64,000 bases of DNA from Sipunculus nudus (GCA_026874595.1 CM049306.1:78830142-78894141); one strand, 5' to 3'. Shown: positions 1 to 14,184, counted from the first letter of the stretch. Numbers and translations: made by a program. The notes: generated by a model from the sequence alone, not told the origin.

Positions 1-1046
1 CGGGCAGTATTTTAATTTTAACCTTATTTTGTTTGCTTCCATAACAAGGGACCCATGGGTCACAGCGCTCAGCTGATTGTGATTGGACTATAAATGTTTC
101 TCCACTGTGATACTATATCGAGTCGATAAAGCTTATGAATATCATGGACATGTTTGGCTATTATAAAGGAATGTAAGGTAATATGTGAGTAAATGATAAA
201 TTAAATTACCTGACTGATGGATTAATAGAGTAAAATATAGTGGTTTATTTTTTATTTATTAAGGAGGGGTTGAAAATTGTGATATATTTGAGCAAATATG
301 AATGCAATGACAGCAGTAATAAGCAGTAGTAGAATGATGATAAGGTTATTTGTTGAAGGATCTAAAGTGTATGGTAGTATTAAAGCTTTCAATTTGACAG
401 ATATGATGTTATGATTAACTATGCTGATGAAGTGATTTATGAATTTGTGACTGTTTGACACAATATCTCTTTAGTCTTGACAAGGTACATTATTGTGATG
501 CCCACTATGTCTACATATTACACAATATTGACATAATTTCTGGCATGTACATATGTACCTATTGACGAATAGTTATACAAAATATTAAAGTATGAATATA
601 TCTGATTCATCTTGTTCTTGCTTACTGAGGCTGACTTTGGGATGGGGTTATGAGAAGGGAAAAGTGAGGGCAGCACGAAGGTGGATGTAGAAATATTCTA
701 TTGTAATGTTTTTCATTTATATAAGAATATGAAAAGCTAAGAGGAAAGGGGCCCTCCTACTTGATTATAGTAAAGTTCTAAATATATGATTGCAAACTAA
801 TACTCTGACAAGACTGTCATGAAGAAAAACAGTAAAAAGTTTGAGATACTGTGATGCATATGAAAATTTACAGATGGACAGGCAAGTGGAAAGAATGGAC
901 TAATACCTTTATTTCACTTTCAAGGGAATAATGCATTTAAGTTTATATATAAGCCTATTTTTTAGGATATCCACTTTTTCCATTAAGAAGTTTTTATCTG
1001 AATCATTTTTTTATTTACTGGTTTTATTGATTTTTAATTAAAAAAA
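1..1046. other. No gene seen; AT-rich with one family A head
   Basis: A family A head (ACAAGGGACCCATGGGTCAC) lies at 43-62. The minus-strand frame 252-461 reads as one hydrophobic stretch with no splice or homology support. The rest is AT-rich unique-looking sequence. Confidence 0.5.
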
Positions 1047-1184
1047 AATGAAAATATAAGTAAAAATATTAGAATTGTTGCAAAAGTTGCAATCATTATA
1101 TATACAGAGTAAAAAAACTGAAACTATAAGTTAAAATATTAGAATTGTTGCAAAAGTTGCAATCATTATATATATCCAGAGTGT
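1047..1184 (+). repeat. Direct repeat, ~70-bp unit, 2 copies
   Basis: ATATTAGAATTGTTGCAAAA and GTTGCAATCATTATATATA occur at about 1066 and 1136 in nearly identical form. Confidence 0.85.
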
Positions 1185-1649
1185 AGCTCATATTGGGTCA
1201 TATTATGCATACACATATATTTTATTATTTTTAAATCATAAATGTTTAAACTGAATTTAAAAGAAAATAATGCCACAACATGGAATCTACAAGAATATTC
1301 CTTGAATCACTATTAAAAAGTTTTGCACATTGGAGTTTTCAGTACATGCTTAATTTTATTCACCAAAATAAAATAAAAGATTCAGTAAATTTGATAAAAT
1401 AAAACATCTTTTCAAATAAAGTATACACACTGTTGGTTGAATGAGGGACAAACAATATCATTGTGCTAATTACTATCCCAGTTTTAATTTATTACTGGAA
1501 TTAATAGTCAATTTCACACCTGGTGAAGTTTTCACTCTTCTGAAGTAAGGAATTACTTATCTGATGAACATCCACACTTTCATAGCAATACCAAATACTG
1601 ACCTAATTTTTGGTATGTTCATAGAAAATGTATGAAAGAATGTGAATAC

Positions 1650-2650
1650 TAAATATGATCAAAAACAGATCAGTGGTTTTGATATTAGGCAGCCTTGAAG
1701 TGTGACAATGGCTTTTTTTATGGAAAACGGAGGTTTTTCCTTAATATCTCGAAGGAACAAAGTCCTTATGACCCAATTTTTGGTATGGTAGGAGATTTTG
1801 GGGACATCTAACATTATGCCAACAGCCTGGGGAGCATAGAGATGTGCACTGAATGACCTACAGTCATTAAAGTGGACTGCTTGACAATGTAAGGGAATAC
1901 AACAAGAGCCTCCAAAAAAATTCAATAACTAGCCTAATTTTGCAGCTTTTATTTTCAAATTTCAGATTTTAACAGATTAAATCCTTATGTGAACATGCTG
2001 TGAAAATTAATTCCACAGTACTTACAGGAAAAAAAAACGTGCCGTGGCCAAAGTTGGGCAAAATTTAAGGTACCAATTTTATATTTTTGCCAATATTTAA
2101 AAAAATTTACACATTTTGATCTAATTTTTGGTATACAATTAAATTTTGATTAATTAAAGTTGTATTACTGAAAAAAAGTCCCTACCTTTAACACTTTTGG
2201 TCTTAAGTGACCAAATATCTTTCCTTATTTTTTTACAAAGTCCATTATGTTTGGGCCCATAACTTTTTTAAATTAAATAATACTGACTTAATTTCTGGCA
2301 TGTAATATAGGAACTATATAGAGGAATATTTATGATAAATATGAAGAAAACCAGATGAGTGGTTTTGATATTAGGCAGTCCTGAAGTGTAAAAATAGATT
2401 TCTAATAAAATATTGAGGTTATCCTTAATATCTCGAAGGAACAAAGTCCTATTGACCAAATTTTTGGCATGGTAGGAGATTTTGGGGACATCTAACTGTA
2501 TGCCGAATTTCAGATTCATAGGTCCAATGGTGTCGAAACATGCCAGTCTTACGGACGGACATCCAGACGGACAGACAGACAGACGGACGGACGACAGACA
2601 ATGGACCACGACTATAGCTCAGATGACTTATAGTCAGCTGAGCTAAAAAT
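1650..2650 (+). repeat. Dispersed element 'B' with family A tail
   Basis: It includes GTGGTTTTGATATTAGGCAG twice (1672 and 2360), a TTAATATCTCGAAGGAACAA block, AACGTGCCGTGGCC and a 3' tail of GGACGGAC tracts followed by AGTCAGCTGAGCTA. Two further copies are at 5210-5790 and 5880-6585. The open frames inside follow the repeat, not a gene. Confidence 0.7.
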
Positions 2651-3539
2651 GACATATGATCAGTGAAAAGCATGAAAAAAAACCATTTTTTTGCTTAACA
2701 GGTAAAAGCACTACATAAATTGTATTATTTAACTTCTTGAAAGAAGGGGGTTAAAATGGATGCCTGAGAACCATACCTTTAATTTTTTTTGGTCTTATTC
2801 AAGAACCATATTATATAGATATGGTTATGGGGTTTATATAAAAGTGGAATGAACAGTCTCACTGGACAAGCTTGCTTTTTGGTGATATGGTTGGAACGCC
2901 AGAAATGTGCGCGAAAGACATGCATGGGTGTAAACCTGATTCCGCCATCTTACGTGCCATCCTACATGACACTTGCACGCCAAAAGAACTGACTGTTTTC
3001 AATAGTAACACTGTTATATCACAAACTAGACTGTACCAAGAAAATATAGGGGATGTGGGCCTAAATGCTTGAAAGTATAAGAAATTATGGACCATGTTTA
3101 TAGCAAAATATTGGAAATATAGGGAGTTGGTGGAACACCATCTGTAAAGTATTTTGTTTTTGTGTCATGTCTGTTACTACTTATCAGCTACTAATATGGA
3201 AAATATCTAAGTGTTTATTTTTCAAATGGATTGGTGCACAATGAAAAATGCCTTTCCGTGCATGTGTTTTTTGTCTAAGACAGGTGCAAAGAAACAGTAT
3301 TAAAACCCTGCCATAACCGACTGAAAAGTGAGACTTCCCATGTACATGTAAGGGGAACTAGATGTGGTCCTCATTTCTTGTAGTGCTGGATTAGTTTACA
3401 TGTGGGTGGAAGTTTAGGTTAAAGTTGAAAAATATGACAAATGGAAACAGGTTTTATCCATATGCATGAGGGAAAAAATCCTACTGATTCAAATAATATC
3501 AAAAAGGATATGTCTGAAATAATGTGTGCAATAGAAAAT

Positions 3540-3960
3540 CATCGATTGTAATCTGTTGGCCATATTTGATTTTGAGCAAGTCTGTATTTCAATAGGTCAG
3601 AAGCCCTCATAGGCACCAATGATCCCTGTGAATTTGAGAAAGATCAAGCATGTTCTTGTTGAGATATCAGGTGCAAAAAAAATCACCAATTTTTTGCTCT
3701 GGTAACCATACTGTAATCAGACAGACCTGTAATTCGACAGGGATAGTATTCTCACAGGTACCAATCATCCCTGTGAATTTGGGAAAGCTTTAGTATGTTG
3801 TTGTTGTTGAGTTATTGCGAGCAAAAGAAAATCAGCGATTGGGTTGTGACGGCCATATTGGAATTCTGACAGGTTTATAATTCAATAGGTCTGGAGCCCT
3901 CATATGTACCAATCATTCCTGTGAATTTGGAAAAGCTGAATTATATTGTTGTACAGTTAT
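3540..3960 (+). repeat. ~155-bp tandem repeat, first cluster
   Basis: Units repeat GCCATATTKGA, TTCAATAGGTCWGRAGCCCTC, ACCAATCATCCCTGTGAATT and TGTTGTTGT-type blocks, with a family A head (ACAAGGGACCTATGGGTCAC) starting at 3973. The open frame 3921-4217 begins in this repeat and is not supported as a gene. Confidence 0.65.
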
Positions 3961-5209
3961 TGCGGGAAAAAAACAAGGGACCTATGGGTCACGACGCTCA
4001 GCTGATATATATGATAGAAAAATATTATTTAGAAATGAGGCACATGCTGGTTTTGGGTGGTAATAAATATAAGCTGTATTATGAGTTGTTGTTGTTTAGC
4101 TTATGTGTGATTTTGATAGTACCTTTGGAGACAGGGAAGAGGATTGATTTCATTTATTTTATTAACAAATGGAGTACTATTGTCACACAGATTTTGCCTT
4201 GGCCATATAACTTATAAGCAGAACATATAATATAAGGGTTTAACTATTAATTTAAAAAAATTACAAATATTGTCCCAAATATAATTTTTATTAATAATAA
4301 TAAGAGAATCATATGATTTTTTAAAATGAAATATAACTGAAATGATTATTAAAATAATATTAAAGAATATATTCATGAATGCATTCATGAATACATTTTG
4401 AAAGTATTTGCACTGGTATTCATATACTTTCATTTTTACCTGAATTCCCTTTCTTTATGCAAGAAATGTTATAATGGAGTACATAATCATATTCGTATAT
4501 AAATACAATTACAAAGTATTCGCACCATGTCTGGTATTTATTCAGTTTTCACCAAACAATGATGTTGAGAATCCAGAATATACAAAATTCACACATTTAA
4601 ATAATGTACCTGGTTTTATGGCTTTTATTTATATTAAAAAATAACTGTAATAAATTCATTTTGGACTAATTTCACATCAATGTACACACTAGACACAGTA
4701 GGAATCTAGATTAATATTATCAACTGCATCTTTGTCTATCATTAATTTCCTTCATATGATCCCTAATGATTAGTAATGAATAATATGATTTACTTCTTTA
4801 TCATTAAAATTGAACTGAAAAATACCATAGGTGACTGCATGGTGTTATTTGGAATACGTGACATTCTATCCATCGATACAAGATTCTTATATCATCAGTA
4901 ACTGCAAGTTAACTTCCTGTTATTATAAACTAACAAATTCCTTTTCTATTTTTAATTTTTTATCAAAAACCAATAAAAATTTATTAATTTATTGTTTATT
5001 GTTATGTAGTTGGTTACAACTACTAGATGAGTTGGGTTGGACACCTGGATCAACTGTGGCTGGCCATAAGCTGCCTGGATTTCCGTGTATGCCTCGCCTC
5101 AAGCATGCATAATTTGCTGAAAGTTCAACAAGGTCAACATACAGGTGACTCAAGAGGGGCTGAAGAGAGCCAAAGTCTGACAGGGTCTCATAAAAACATT
5201 AATCAAAGC

Positions 5210-6585
5210 TACAATTTTTGGCCAATTTCTTTCAGCTTTCTAAACTTAAAAGCTGAAATCCTTATGTGTGCATGATATGAAAATTATATCAACAGTCCTC
5301 ACAGGAAACAAACGTGCCATGGTCAAATTTGGGCAAAATTTAAGTTACTAATTTTACATTTATACTAATAACTTATAAAATTTGAAAAATTCATAACTAA
5401 TTTTGGGTATTCAATTAAATCTTGATTAAATAATGTTACATCCCTGACAAAAATTCTCTAGCTTCAGCAATCCCCTTGTTAAGGGAGTAAACATTTTTCT
5501 TGATTTTTTACAAAGTGCATTATGTTTGGGCCCATAATTTAAAACAACTACGCAATACTGACATCATTCTGGCATGTGCATAGAGAATGAAAAATATGTA
5601 TATTATTTATGATTAAAGTCAGATCAGTGGTTTTGATATTAGGCAGTCTTGAAGTGTAACAATGGGTTTTTAATGGAAAAATCAAGTTTTTCATTAATAT
5701 CTTGAAGGTATTAAGTCCTAGTGACCAAATTCTTGGCATGGTAGGGGATTTTGGAGACATCTAACTGTATGCCGAATTTAAGGAACTAAGAGCTGAACCT
5801 GGGGAGCTGAGCTCTTGCAAACTGCATAACACTAGCTTGATGTAAACAATATGTTACATGGTGCTTGAAAACTTGAATAAAATCTACAGTTTTTGATCAA
5901 CTGGTTTCAAATTTTTGGTGTTAACAGTTGAAAAGCTAACAAAAACATACTGTGAAAATTAAATCCACAGTACTTACAGGAAAAAAACGTGCCATGGTCA
6001 AAATTGGGCAAAATTTAAGGTACCAATTTTTTATTTTTATTAATATTTTAAAAAATTTAAAAGATTTTCATCTAATTTTGGGTATACAATTTAATTTTGA
6101 TTAATTAAAGTTATATTACTGGAAAAAAGGTCCATAGCTTTAACATGTTTTGTGTTTAGTGATCAAACATCTTTCCTGATTTTTTACAAAATGCATTATG
6201 TTTGGGTCCATAACTTTTTTAAATTATATAATACAGACATAATTTCTTGAATGTACATAGGAACTATATAGAGGAATATTTATGGTAAATATGAGGAAAA
6301 ACAGATGAGTGGTTTTGATATTAGGCAGTCCTGAAGTGTGAAAATAGGTTTTTAATCAAAAATTGAGGTTTTTCCTTAATTTCTCAAAGGAACGAAGTCG
6401 AAAAGACCCAGTTTTCGGCTTGGTAGGAGATCTTGGGGACATCTAACATTATGCCGAATTTTTTATTCCTAGGTCTTACGGTTTCAAAACGTGCCACATC
6501 TACGGACGGACAGACAGACGGACGGACGACGGACAATGGACCACGACTATAGCTCAGATGACTTATAGTCAGTTGAGCTAAAAAT
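5210..6585 (+). repeat. Two further copies of element 'B' in tandem
   Basis: Copies beginning near 5210 and 5880 repeat AACGTGCCATGGTCAAA (5311 and 5986) at a 675-bp period. The second ends with ACGGACGGACGACGGACAAT and AGTCAGTTGAGCTA. Confidence 0.7.
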
Positions 6586-6960
6586 CAGCGATTGGGCTGT
6601 GGTGGCCATATTGGAATTTTGACAGGTCTGTAATTCGAATAGGTCTGAAGCACTCATATGTTCCAGTCATGCCTGTGAATTTGGGAAAGCTGAAGAATGT
6701 TGTTGTTGGGTTATCGCGCGCGAAAGAAAATCAGCGATATGGCTGTGGTGGCCATATTGGAATCCGACAGATGTGTAATTCAAAAGGTCTGAAGCCCTTA
6801 GTAGGTACCAATCATTCCTATGAATTTGGGAAAGCTGAAGTATGTTGTTTTACAGTTATTGTGTGCAAAAGGAAGTGTCACTGACAGAAGGACCGAAGGA
6901 CAGAAGAATGGAAGGATGGAAGGACAGACTGATGCGTTGATCACTATAGGGTACTGCTTG
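6585..6960 (+). repeat. ~155-bp tandem repeat, second cluster
   Basis: Two units match 3540-3960 (GGCTGTGGTGGCCATATTGG at 6596 and 6740). They end in GGACCGAAGGACAGAAG and ATCACTATAGGGTACTGC, a tail typical of such elements. Confidence 0.65.
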
Positions 6961-7964
6961 TCAAGCAGGGCCCTCATTATTTCAGTGAGACCTTGAAGGG
7001 TTTCACAGTTTGGACATAAAAGGAAAAGATCTGTGAACACAAAATCCCAAGCTTATCTGGTGTTATCCCCAGTGTTTAACAAACTCGTGCGCCCGACAAA
7101 CATACATTAGTTTAAGGGACCCAATCACCTTTAGAGCATGTTGAATTAACCTGAAAAATAGCTGCTTCCCTTTATAATAAATATGTTCCTGCAAAAATAT
7201 TGCCTTGAAACCGTTTGCTTACTCCTGTAAAAGAGTGTTAAAACTAGGGACCGGGCATGATCACGGGTTTCAACATAAACACAGCACATGGAGCCGTGTG
7301 CATCGCGGAGCCAAAACACGTGTCAACCAGGAAATGCCCTGACTGACTTAGCCCAAAAAATCTAATATATGTTCCCATTGGCTGAAACACTGTATTTTGT
7401 GACTCACAGTCAGACCTCTGGTCATGTGGCCTTGTTGTGGTAAACATACACACATGGACTGTGTTTACCAACACGTAGAGCCATAACAAGGTCTTAAACA
7501 GCCGTATGCGAGGAAATGGGTTTGTGTGTTGGGATGGTTTATGCTTGGAAACTTTCATGTAAAGCAAAACTGAACTTATAGTGTGAAAGAATAGGCATCA
7601 TACTGCTCCTGATTTTGTCCCTTTAAATGAAGGTCTTTCTATTTCATTTTTAAAATTAATTTGAAACTTTTTTTCTCACAAAACAGTACAAATAATTTTA
7701 TAAAACAAACACCAGTTTTTACCCATAAATTCAATATGATATATACCCTCTGGCACATTTTTCACATATTTATAAATAAGTAATGAACCTTATACATGAC
7801 CAATAAAAGCATATATCTGTCCTTACTATACTGGCTTTTTTTTAGAAAGAACATCAATTTTCACTATTTTCACAGAATTTACATAGGGTTTGGTCCCTCA
7901 TACATCATCAAGCTGACCATGTTTCTGACAGTTTGGAATTCAGTAATTAAGGTGTACTATTTAC
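6961..7964. other. Sequence left of exon 12; no exon found
   Basis: This should include the next intron of the Tudor gene. I looked for a phase-1 minus-strand exon continuing a helical domain and found none. At 7220 an acceptor-like CTTTTACAG is followed at once by GAGTAAGC, too short to be an exon. Confidence 0.45.
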
Positions 7965-8034
7965 CAGTGTGCACCATATCCAGCAACTCCTTGGCATAAG
8001 TATCAAACTGCTCATGACAAATCTTATCCAGTAG
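7965..8034 (-). CDS. Tudor gene exon 12 (residues 478-500), last exon found
   Basis: It encodes [20 protein letters not shown] and VHT, with acceptor ATTTTTGTAG and donor GTAAAT. It joins exon 11 in phase 0. The pattern K-V-x-x-L-L-D-K-x-x-x-E-x-F-D across the junction resembles the first helices of MIF4G domains (eIF4G-type ILNKLTPEKFDKL). That assignment is inference. Two broken copies of its 5' half lie just upstream in the intron. No further exon was found to the left. Confidence 0.7.
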
Positions 8035-11000
8035 CTACAAAAATAATGTTATAGAAATTTAAAACAAGGGACCCATGGGCCATGGCACTCAGCTGAAAGT
8101 GAATATGTTTGTAAGTATCAAACTGCTCATGAAAAATTTTATCCAGCAGCTACAAAAAAATAATGCTATAGAAATTTAAACAAGGGACCTATGGGTCATG
8201 GCACTCAGCTGAATTTGAATTTATAAAAATGTGTAAGAATCAAACTGCTAATGACAAATCTTGTCCAGCAGCTACAAAAATAATGTTATAGAAACTGGAA
8301 AACGGGCAGTTGACAATCGTCTACGTGTATCGTAATGTCTACATGAATTCATACAGTTAAAAAATAATTATTTTTCTCAGTGTGTTAATTATTATATGTA
8401 AAATATTAAAAATTAGAATATTGCAGGATAGAAGATCGTCTGACACCTCAGAATCGGTGGTGGGCGATAATAGAGGATGTTCAGCAACCCTCATGTTAAT
8501 TATTATTTAGCACTTGTTCAGGAATATATGTCAGCGCTGCTGGTGACGAAAAAGATATCCATTATATTCCGTAACTGGCATTTTATAAACCTGTGTTTTA
8601 TATATATATATATATATAATATACAGGGTTTTAGCCGTGCCGGTCAGGGGTTACCGGGACGGCCTGTACTGCCGGCTGGAACAAAACTGAACATTTGTAA
8701 CCCACAGACCGGCACAAAAGATCAAAAAGATTGTCAATAAATGCAGCTACCGGCAATGGAACTTCAGTAATTTATAACCCCAAAATGTTAAATTTGTACC
8801 ACATTAGTATGTTAACAAATTTATTTTGATCATGGCTATGGTGCAAACAAAATTGACAGGAGTCACTGATCACCTTAATATTACACATCAAATAAATTAT
8901 TGGTAAACAAACAAGCAACGATCTTCAAAGGGTTTTACAGTTTGGACATGAAAGGAAAACATCATTAGCCAAGGTTCTCTCACGGCGTACATCGCTGCGT
9001 AGCACCATTAGCAGAAAGAAAATTGGCTATTGTTTTGTTGTTTTGTAATAATTCATGGCAACATTTAATTAATTTACCATTTACCAATTTTGCATGGATT
9101 TCAAAATACGCCCTAAAAAAATGGCAATGAACTAATTACAGCCGTGAATATGTAATCTCACCAGATTTATTTATATATTTCAATAAATTAAATGTGTATT
9201 TTACCAGTTTGGTAATTTCAGTGGAAAGAAATAAATGAAAAATATATGTTTATCATATTTCTAAACTGGGACGGGGGAATAACTAACTGCATTAAATGCG
9301 GCGGTATCCAGGACCCTAGATACTGCCGCATAAAAAGCTTCAGAGTAAACTGGAGAACTTCAAACCCTTGTCTGAAAAAAAATCGTGAATAATCAAATAG
9401 TGTGTTTATGACAAGGAAACTTTTAGTAATCTAAGGGAGATATAGACTCACTTTTAAAACTTTGCAACCCTTTGTGCTTGAAACTGTCTCAGAATCTGAA
9501 ACAATGAACTGCGCGACCTTTGCTCGCTGAGCCAACACAGCCAGTTACCACTAGTTACACAGGTGGCTGCCGGCCAGCCGTGGCTGTGGGAAAACCCAGA
9601 GCAGACATCGTTCCCCGTGTATCACCGTTTATTAGGATAATACATATTCTTCTAATCAACATTAAAAGTGGACAAACACTGTCTAAGTGGTATGTTATAT
9701 GCGTATTTGATAAGAATATATTTATTTCTTAACGAATACAACATTTTCAGACGAAATATAAGAATTTAATTGTCATGTGGAATGTCTCCAGTTTCCTCAA
9801 ATCATCTTCTAGGGCTCTCGCACAGTGTAGTGTAGTAATAGAGGACGGGTGCTAGGGCTAGGGAATAACATGAAAGGGGGAAAAAACTGACAGGTTTGAA
9901 CCAGGGGAACAAGGTTATCACTTTAACTGTTCATGCGCCTCTAACCAAATGGCCACAGTAGTCAACGCAATGCACGGAAGTATTTATTTGGGAGATTCTA
10001 ATAAGATTCATACAGCGGGAAAAAAATCAATTATTTCACGGACATTACTGGGATTTTTCAAATAAAAACTCTTGAAGACGGCGGTATATCCTTTGTAGCT
10101 GTGGTTCAAAGCACTCTGCCGATCTCCATTCAACCTTTGATGTCATGCCTGTGATCAGTGGTCAGTGTGAGGTTTGTCCCAAGTGGATTACTAGTATATG
10201 ATCCAGAGCTAATGTGATTTTTGTCCCACTTACAAATCCTTCTTATTCTATTATTAAGTAAACAAAATATTATCGATTGAAACACAATTGTTACCACTAG
10301 TTCTACTGTTCAGATCACATTCTTGTTGAAACATGTCTGAAGAAAAGATGGCCCATCGGTATCAGTTAAGTGACAGTTTTTCCTATTTACAAACATGAAG
10401 TCGCAAATCTGATAAAATTGTTCTGATAAATTTTCATGTTACTGCCATGCACTAGGACATAAAGATGTGTTGTTATCAAGCGAACAGCGTCGACATTTGA
10501 TTCATCTCCGCATGCAAAGCCGTTTTAATCATAGCAACAATTATGGTTCATACGGACCGCTGGTGGTCACCAGCAATAGCTAATATCGGCACAGTATGTT
10601 GGTGTACGAATTCATATATATATTATAGAAAAATATGTTTAAGGAAATTTATAGTGTGCGAATTAATGAAGGATACGAACTGATGTAGACATTACGGTAT
10701 ATCCACCAAATCACAGAAGCATGTGTAAAGTAAGGCACTGAAAGTTCCTGACATCACATGATGGAGGCCAATACTGCAAACCACTCCTGAGAAAAGGGCA
10801 TTAGTTTATTCTACAAAACAGGGAAGGTAAATGGCTCCATCTGTCTGGTCTACGAGATTGCTCTCCAAGATGGATTGACATGCCAAATTTCAGATAAATA
10901 CATTTAACCACTTCTGAAAAATGAGCAATTTTCATCCAAAGCAGATAAACAGATGGAAGCCACATAAAAACAATTGCAGATGGCGCCACCAGTCGAGTAT

Positions 11001-14000
11001 GAGATTGAGGTATACAAGATCAATACACATGCACAATTTCATGCCAGAATGCAAACCACTCCTGAGAAAAGGGCATTTATGTATTCTACTTAAATGGGAT
11101 GGTAGGTGGAGCAAGCTGTTTGGTCCACAAGATTATTCTCCAAGATGGATGGACATGAGAAATTTCAGACCAACACATTGAACTGATCACAAAGACGAAC
11201 AGATGGCAAACACAAGAATGGATGCCACATGGAAATCATTGCAGGCTGAGCTACCAGTCTTGAGTAGGACATGGAGAGATCCACCCGGCACATGATAAGA
11301 AACCTTCAATTCCTGCCCGGTTGTGAAAAAAAAATAATTGTGTGTATGTACGGCTTGTGGTGTTTTACCTGTTTCACCACTATTAGTTACCACTACTGGA
11401 TATATTGTAATTCATTCCCATGGGGATATGTGTATGTGCCAAGCTATAAGACAACCAGTGGCGCTCAGAAATAAATAATTAACTGCAGTTTCCTTTTCAT
11501 AATGGACTGTATTTATTCACTATTAACTGAATAAAACTGAAAACAAATGTAGTGAATGCAGCCACTGAGGTAGCGCCACCGTGTGGCTGTATAAGAGACT
11601 AATGCTGAGGTGACTATTGAAATCATAGGACTCTCTAAGCAATATTTGATTTGTTTTTTTTTCAAATTTTCAAATGATTTAATGGATGGTGTGGAACATG
11701 TCAAGAAAAAGAGAAAGCTTTGAAGTTTGAGGCCTTTGGTTTTCAAGTTACCAAGAAATGGAAAGGAAGTAACCAGAATATATAAATATCTAATTGTATA
11801 GGGTTATGTTTTATCATGAATTTTACAATTTATTGTCATCACAAGGACTACCCTGAATTCTGTTTGATGATAAACTATGTAATTTATGTCATCAAATTAT
11901 AATCTAAAATGTAATGAATCACAGAAACAGAACATAAAATATTCACACTGAAACAGGACTTTGAGTCATCTGACCTAATAAAATCTGGTAAAATTAGGTA
12001 TGCAAAACCGTTTTTTTGCATGAGTTTAACATATGGAGGCTTCAGCGTATGGGGGGCTTTGCCATCCCCCCCCCCTTTTACCCCCCCTGGATCCCTGATC
12101 CCTGCCACCTACATTTCACAAATAACTCTACTCTCTTAATTATTGAAACCCCTGATTGATAAGACACCCAGAATTACAATGCACAAAAGGGATTGCAGGT
12201 CACACCACCTTTCTTTGTTATCCAAAACTTCATATGTGGGCATATAACTATGCCAGGTTTTGGAAAGATCAAAGGGCCTTAGAGGAGTTCTCCAGAAACA
12301 AACATGGTTGCAGCAGCAGCGGAACCAGCGTGAAAACATAGTACCCGAAAAACTGTTTTGGCAGATACAATTAAAAAACAAGGGACCATGGGTCATGGCA
12401 CTCCACTGAATTTGACTATAATTGTAATTTTGTAAAATTTTAGAAATGGAAAAAGGCTTAGCACTATATTTATATTATCTTGTTTGTTAGCAATTGAAAA
12501 GCTCGGTGGATATGCCAAAGGCCTAACATTTGGTAGTGGCAAAATACAAAATGAAGACTGTGGAACTAAAACTGTGATATGATTGTTATTTTCAACTCTC
12601 AAAAAAAACAAAAAAACATAGCCACTAATCTAATGAAATGAATATGGCCATCAAAGCTCAACATGCATGGCAAATTTAAGGTCAATCCTAAAGTTATAAA
12701 ACAATTGTTGAGAGGTTTGTGTCATCTGATTTACAGAATTGTGGAAATGGTAAGCAAAGTACACAATTCCAGAAATCTGCACTAAGTCAGATATATCCAT
12801 ATAATATATTAGCTTGACATACCAGGTTGACCTTGTACGTGAACTGTCCACTGAACCAATCATACTCGTTCTTCAGCATCTCCTCCCGAGTCAGATTCAT
12901 CTTGACCTTTGACCTGTAGCCTCTGCTTGGATCTGCTGGTGGTTGCGGTTTGTTCTGATCTTGTGACACTGTTGCTGCTCTGCTAGGAGAATGTGAAGGG
13001 CTGTAAGACTGCTTCAGCAAAGTAGTCTTTGTCCCCTGATTAAATCCACCTTGAAGTTTTTCTTGCCCCTGATTAAATCCTACTTGAAGTTTTTCTTGCC
13101 CCTGATTAAATCCTCCTTGAAGTTTTTCTTGCCCCTGATTAAATCCTCCTTGAAGTTTCCCTTGCCTGTAATAAGTGTGTATAAATATATGCATGTAAGT
13201 GTATACAAACATATCATTATATATCACAAGTCATATCAAAATCTAGTTGTGTGGACAGCTCTAAGTCATTTATAAACTAGTGCCATTTTGCACCTTTGAT
13301 ATAATAGAGTCAGTTGATATGTCAGAACTGTAAAAAATCTGACAGGGGGGGGGACCAGACTGGCCAACTTGCCAAGTTTGAAATGAAAACCACTCTGTAA
13401 GGCCTCATGATGATACAAATATTTTGTCTTCTTTTACAACACCTCATGGCTTACAGGTGCACTGAAGGACTAGGATAAATTTTTTTGTTGGTATCAGCCT
13501 TCTTATTACCATCTCAATTTTAATTCTACTTCATTACTTTCCCCATATTGGCCTCTTGTGAGCACACTTGCAAGTTGACCAGTCTGGTCCCTCCCTGTCA
13601 GATTTTGCATTTTACAAGTATCCAAATTGTCACTCTAGGCCAGCCAATATTGTACACATCTGTAAGTTCCTCCCTGAAAGTCAAGTCTTGCTAATCACAC
13701 AGCTAACCATCTCTAGCCCCAAGAAACTTGACCCCAAAATTAGGATGAGACAGGTCTGACACTAAAAAGCAAGCCTACTGGATAACCTCCCCATTTGTTT
13801 TTATTTTAAGACTGGATGATTGTCCAACAAGGGCTGAGACCAGCTGTTGTCAGATTTCAAACCCACACCTCCTGGAGCACAGGCTCAGTTGTCAGACATA
13901 CCAACCACTCAACTTACAGATCTGGTCATGAACAAAGACATATCAGCTAATGGATAATTCAGACAACTCTATATCAGACAACTCTATATGACCTTAGTTT

Positions 14001-14014
14001 AACTTTATCATGGC

Positions 14015-14065
<51 letters not shown>

Positions 14066-14136
14066 CATATACATATATACATATATATACATATATATAC
14101 ATATATACATATATATACATATATATATATATATAC

Positions 14137-14184
<48 letters not shown>

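Noticed and set aside
252-461. Minus-strand hydrophobic frame of 69 residues
   Set aside because: One membrane-like stretch in AT-rich DNA is expected by chance; no start context, partner exon or similarity.
2872-3095. Overlapping frames on both strands (66 and 78 residues)
   Set aside because: No domain, no splice context, embedded in a repeat-rich region; both strands being open is no support.
7244-7567. Minus-strand 107-residue frame left of exon 12, a candidate next exon
   Set aside because: No acceptor of suitable phase and no helical pattern continuing exon 12.
13051-13275. Plus-strand open frame opposite exon 11 (FLPLIKS repeats)
   Set aside because: It is the antisense reading of the 33-bp repeat; the minus-strand frame has matching splice sites and phases, this one has none.
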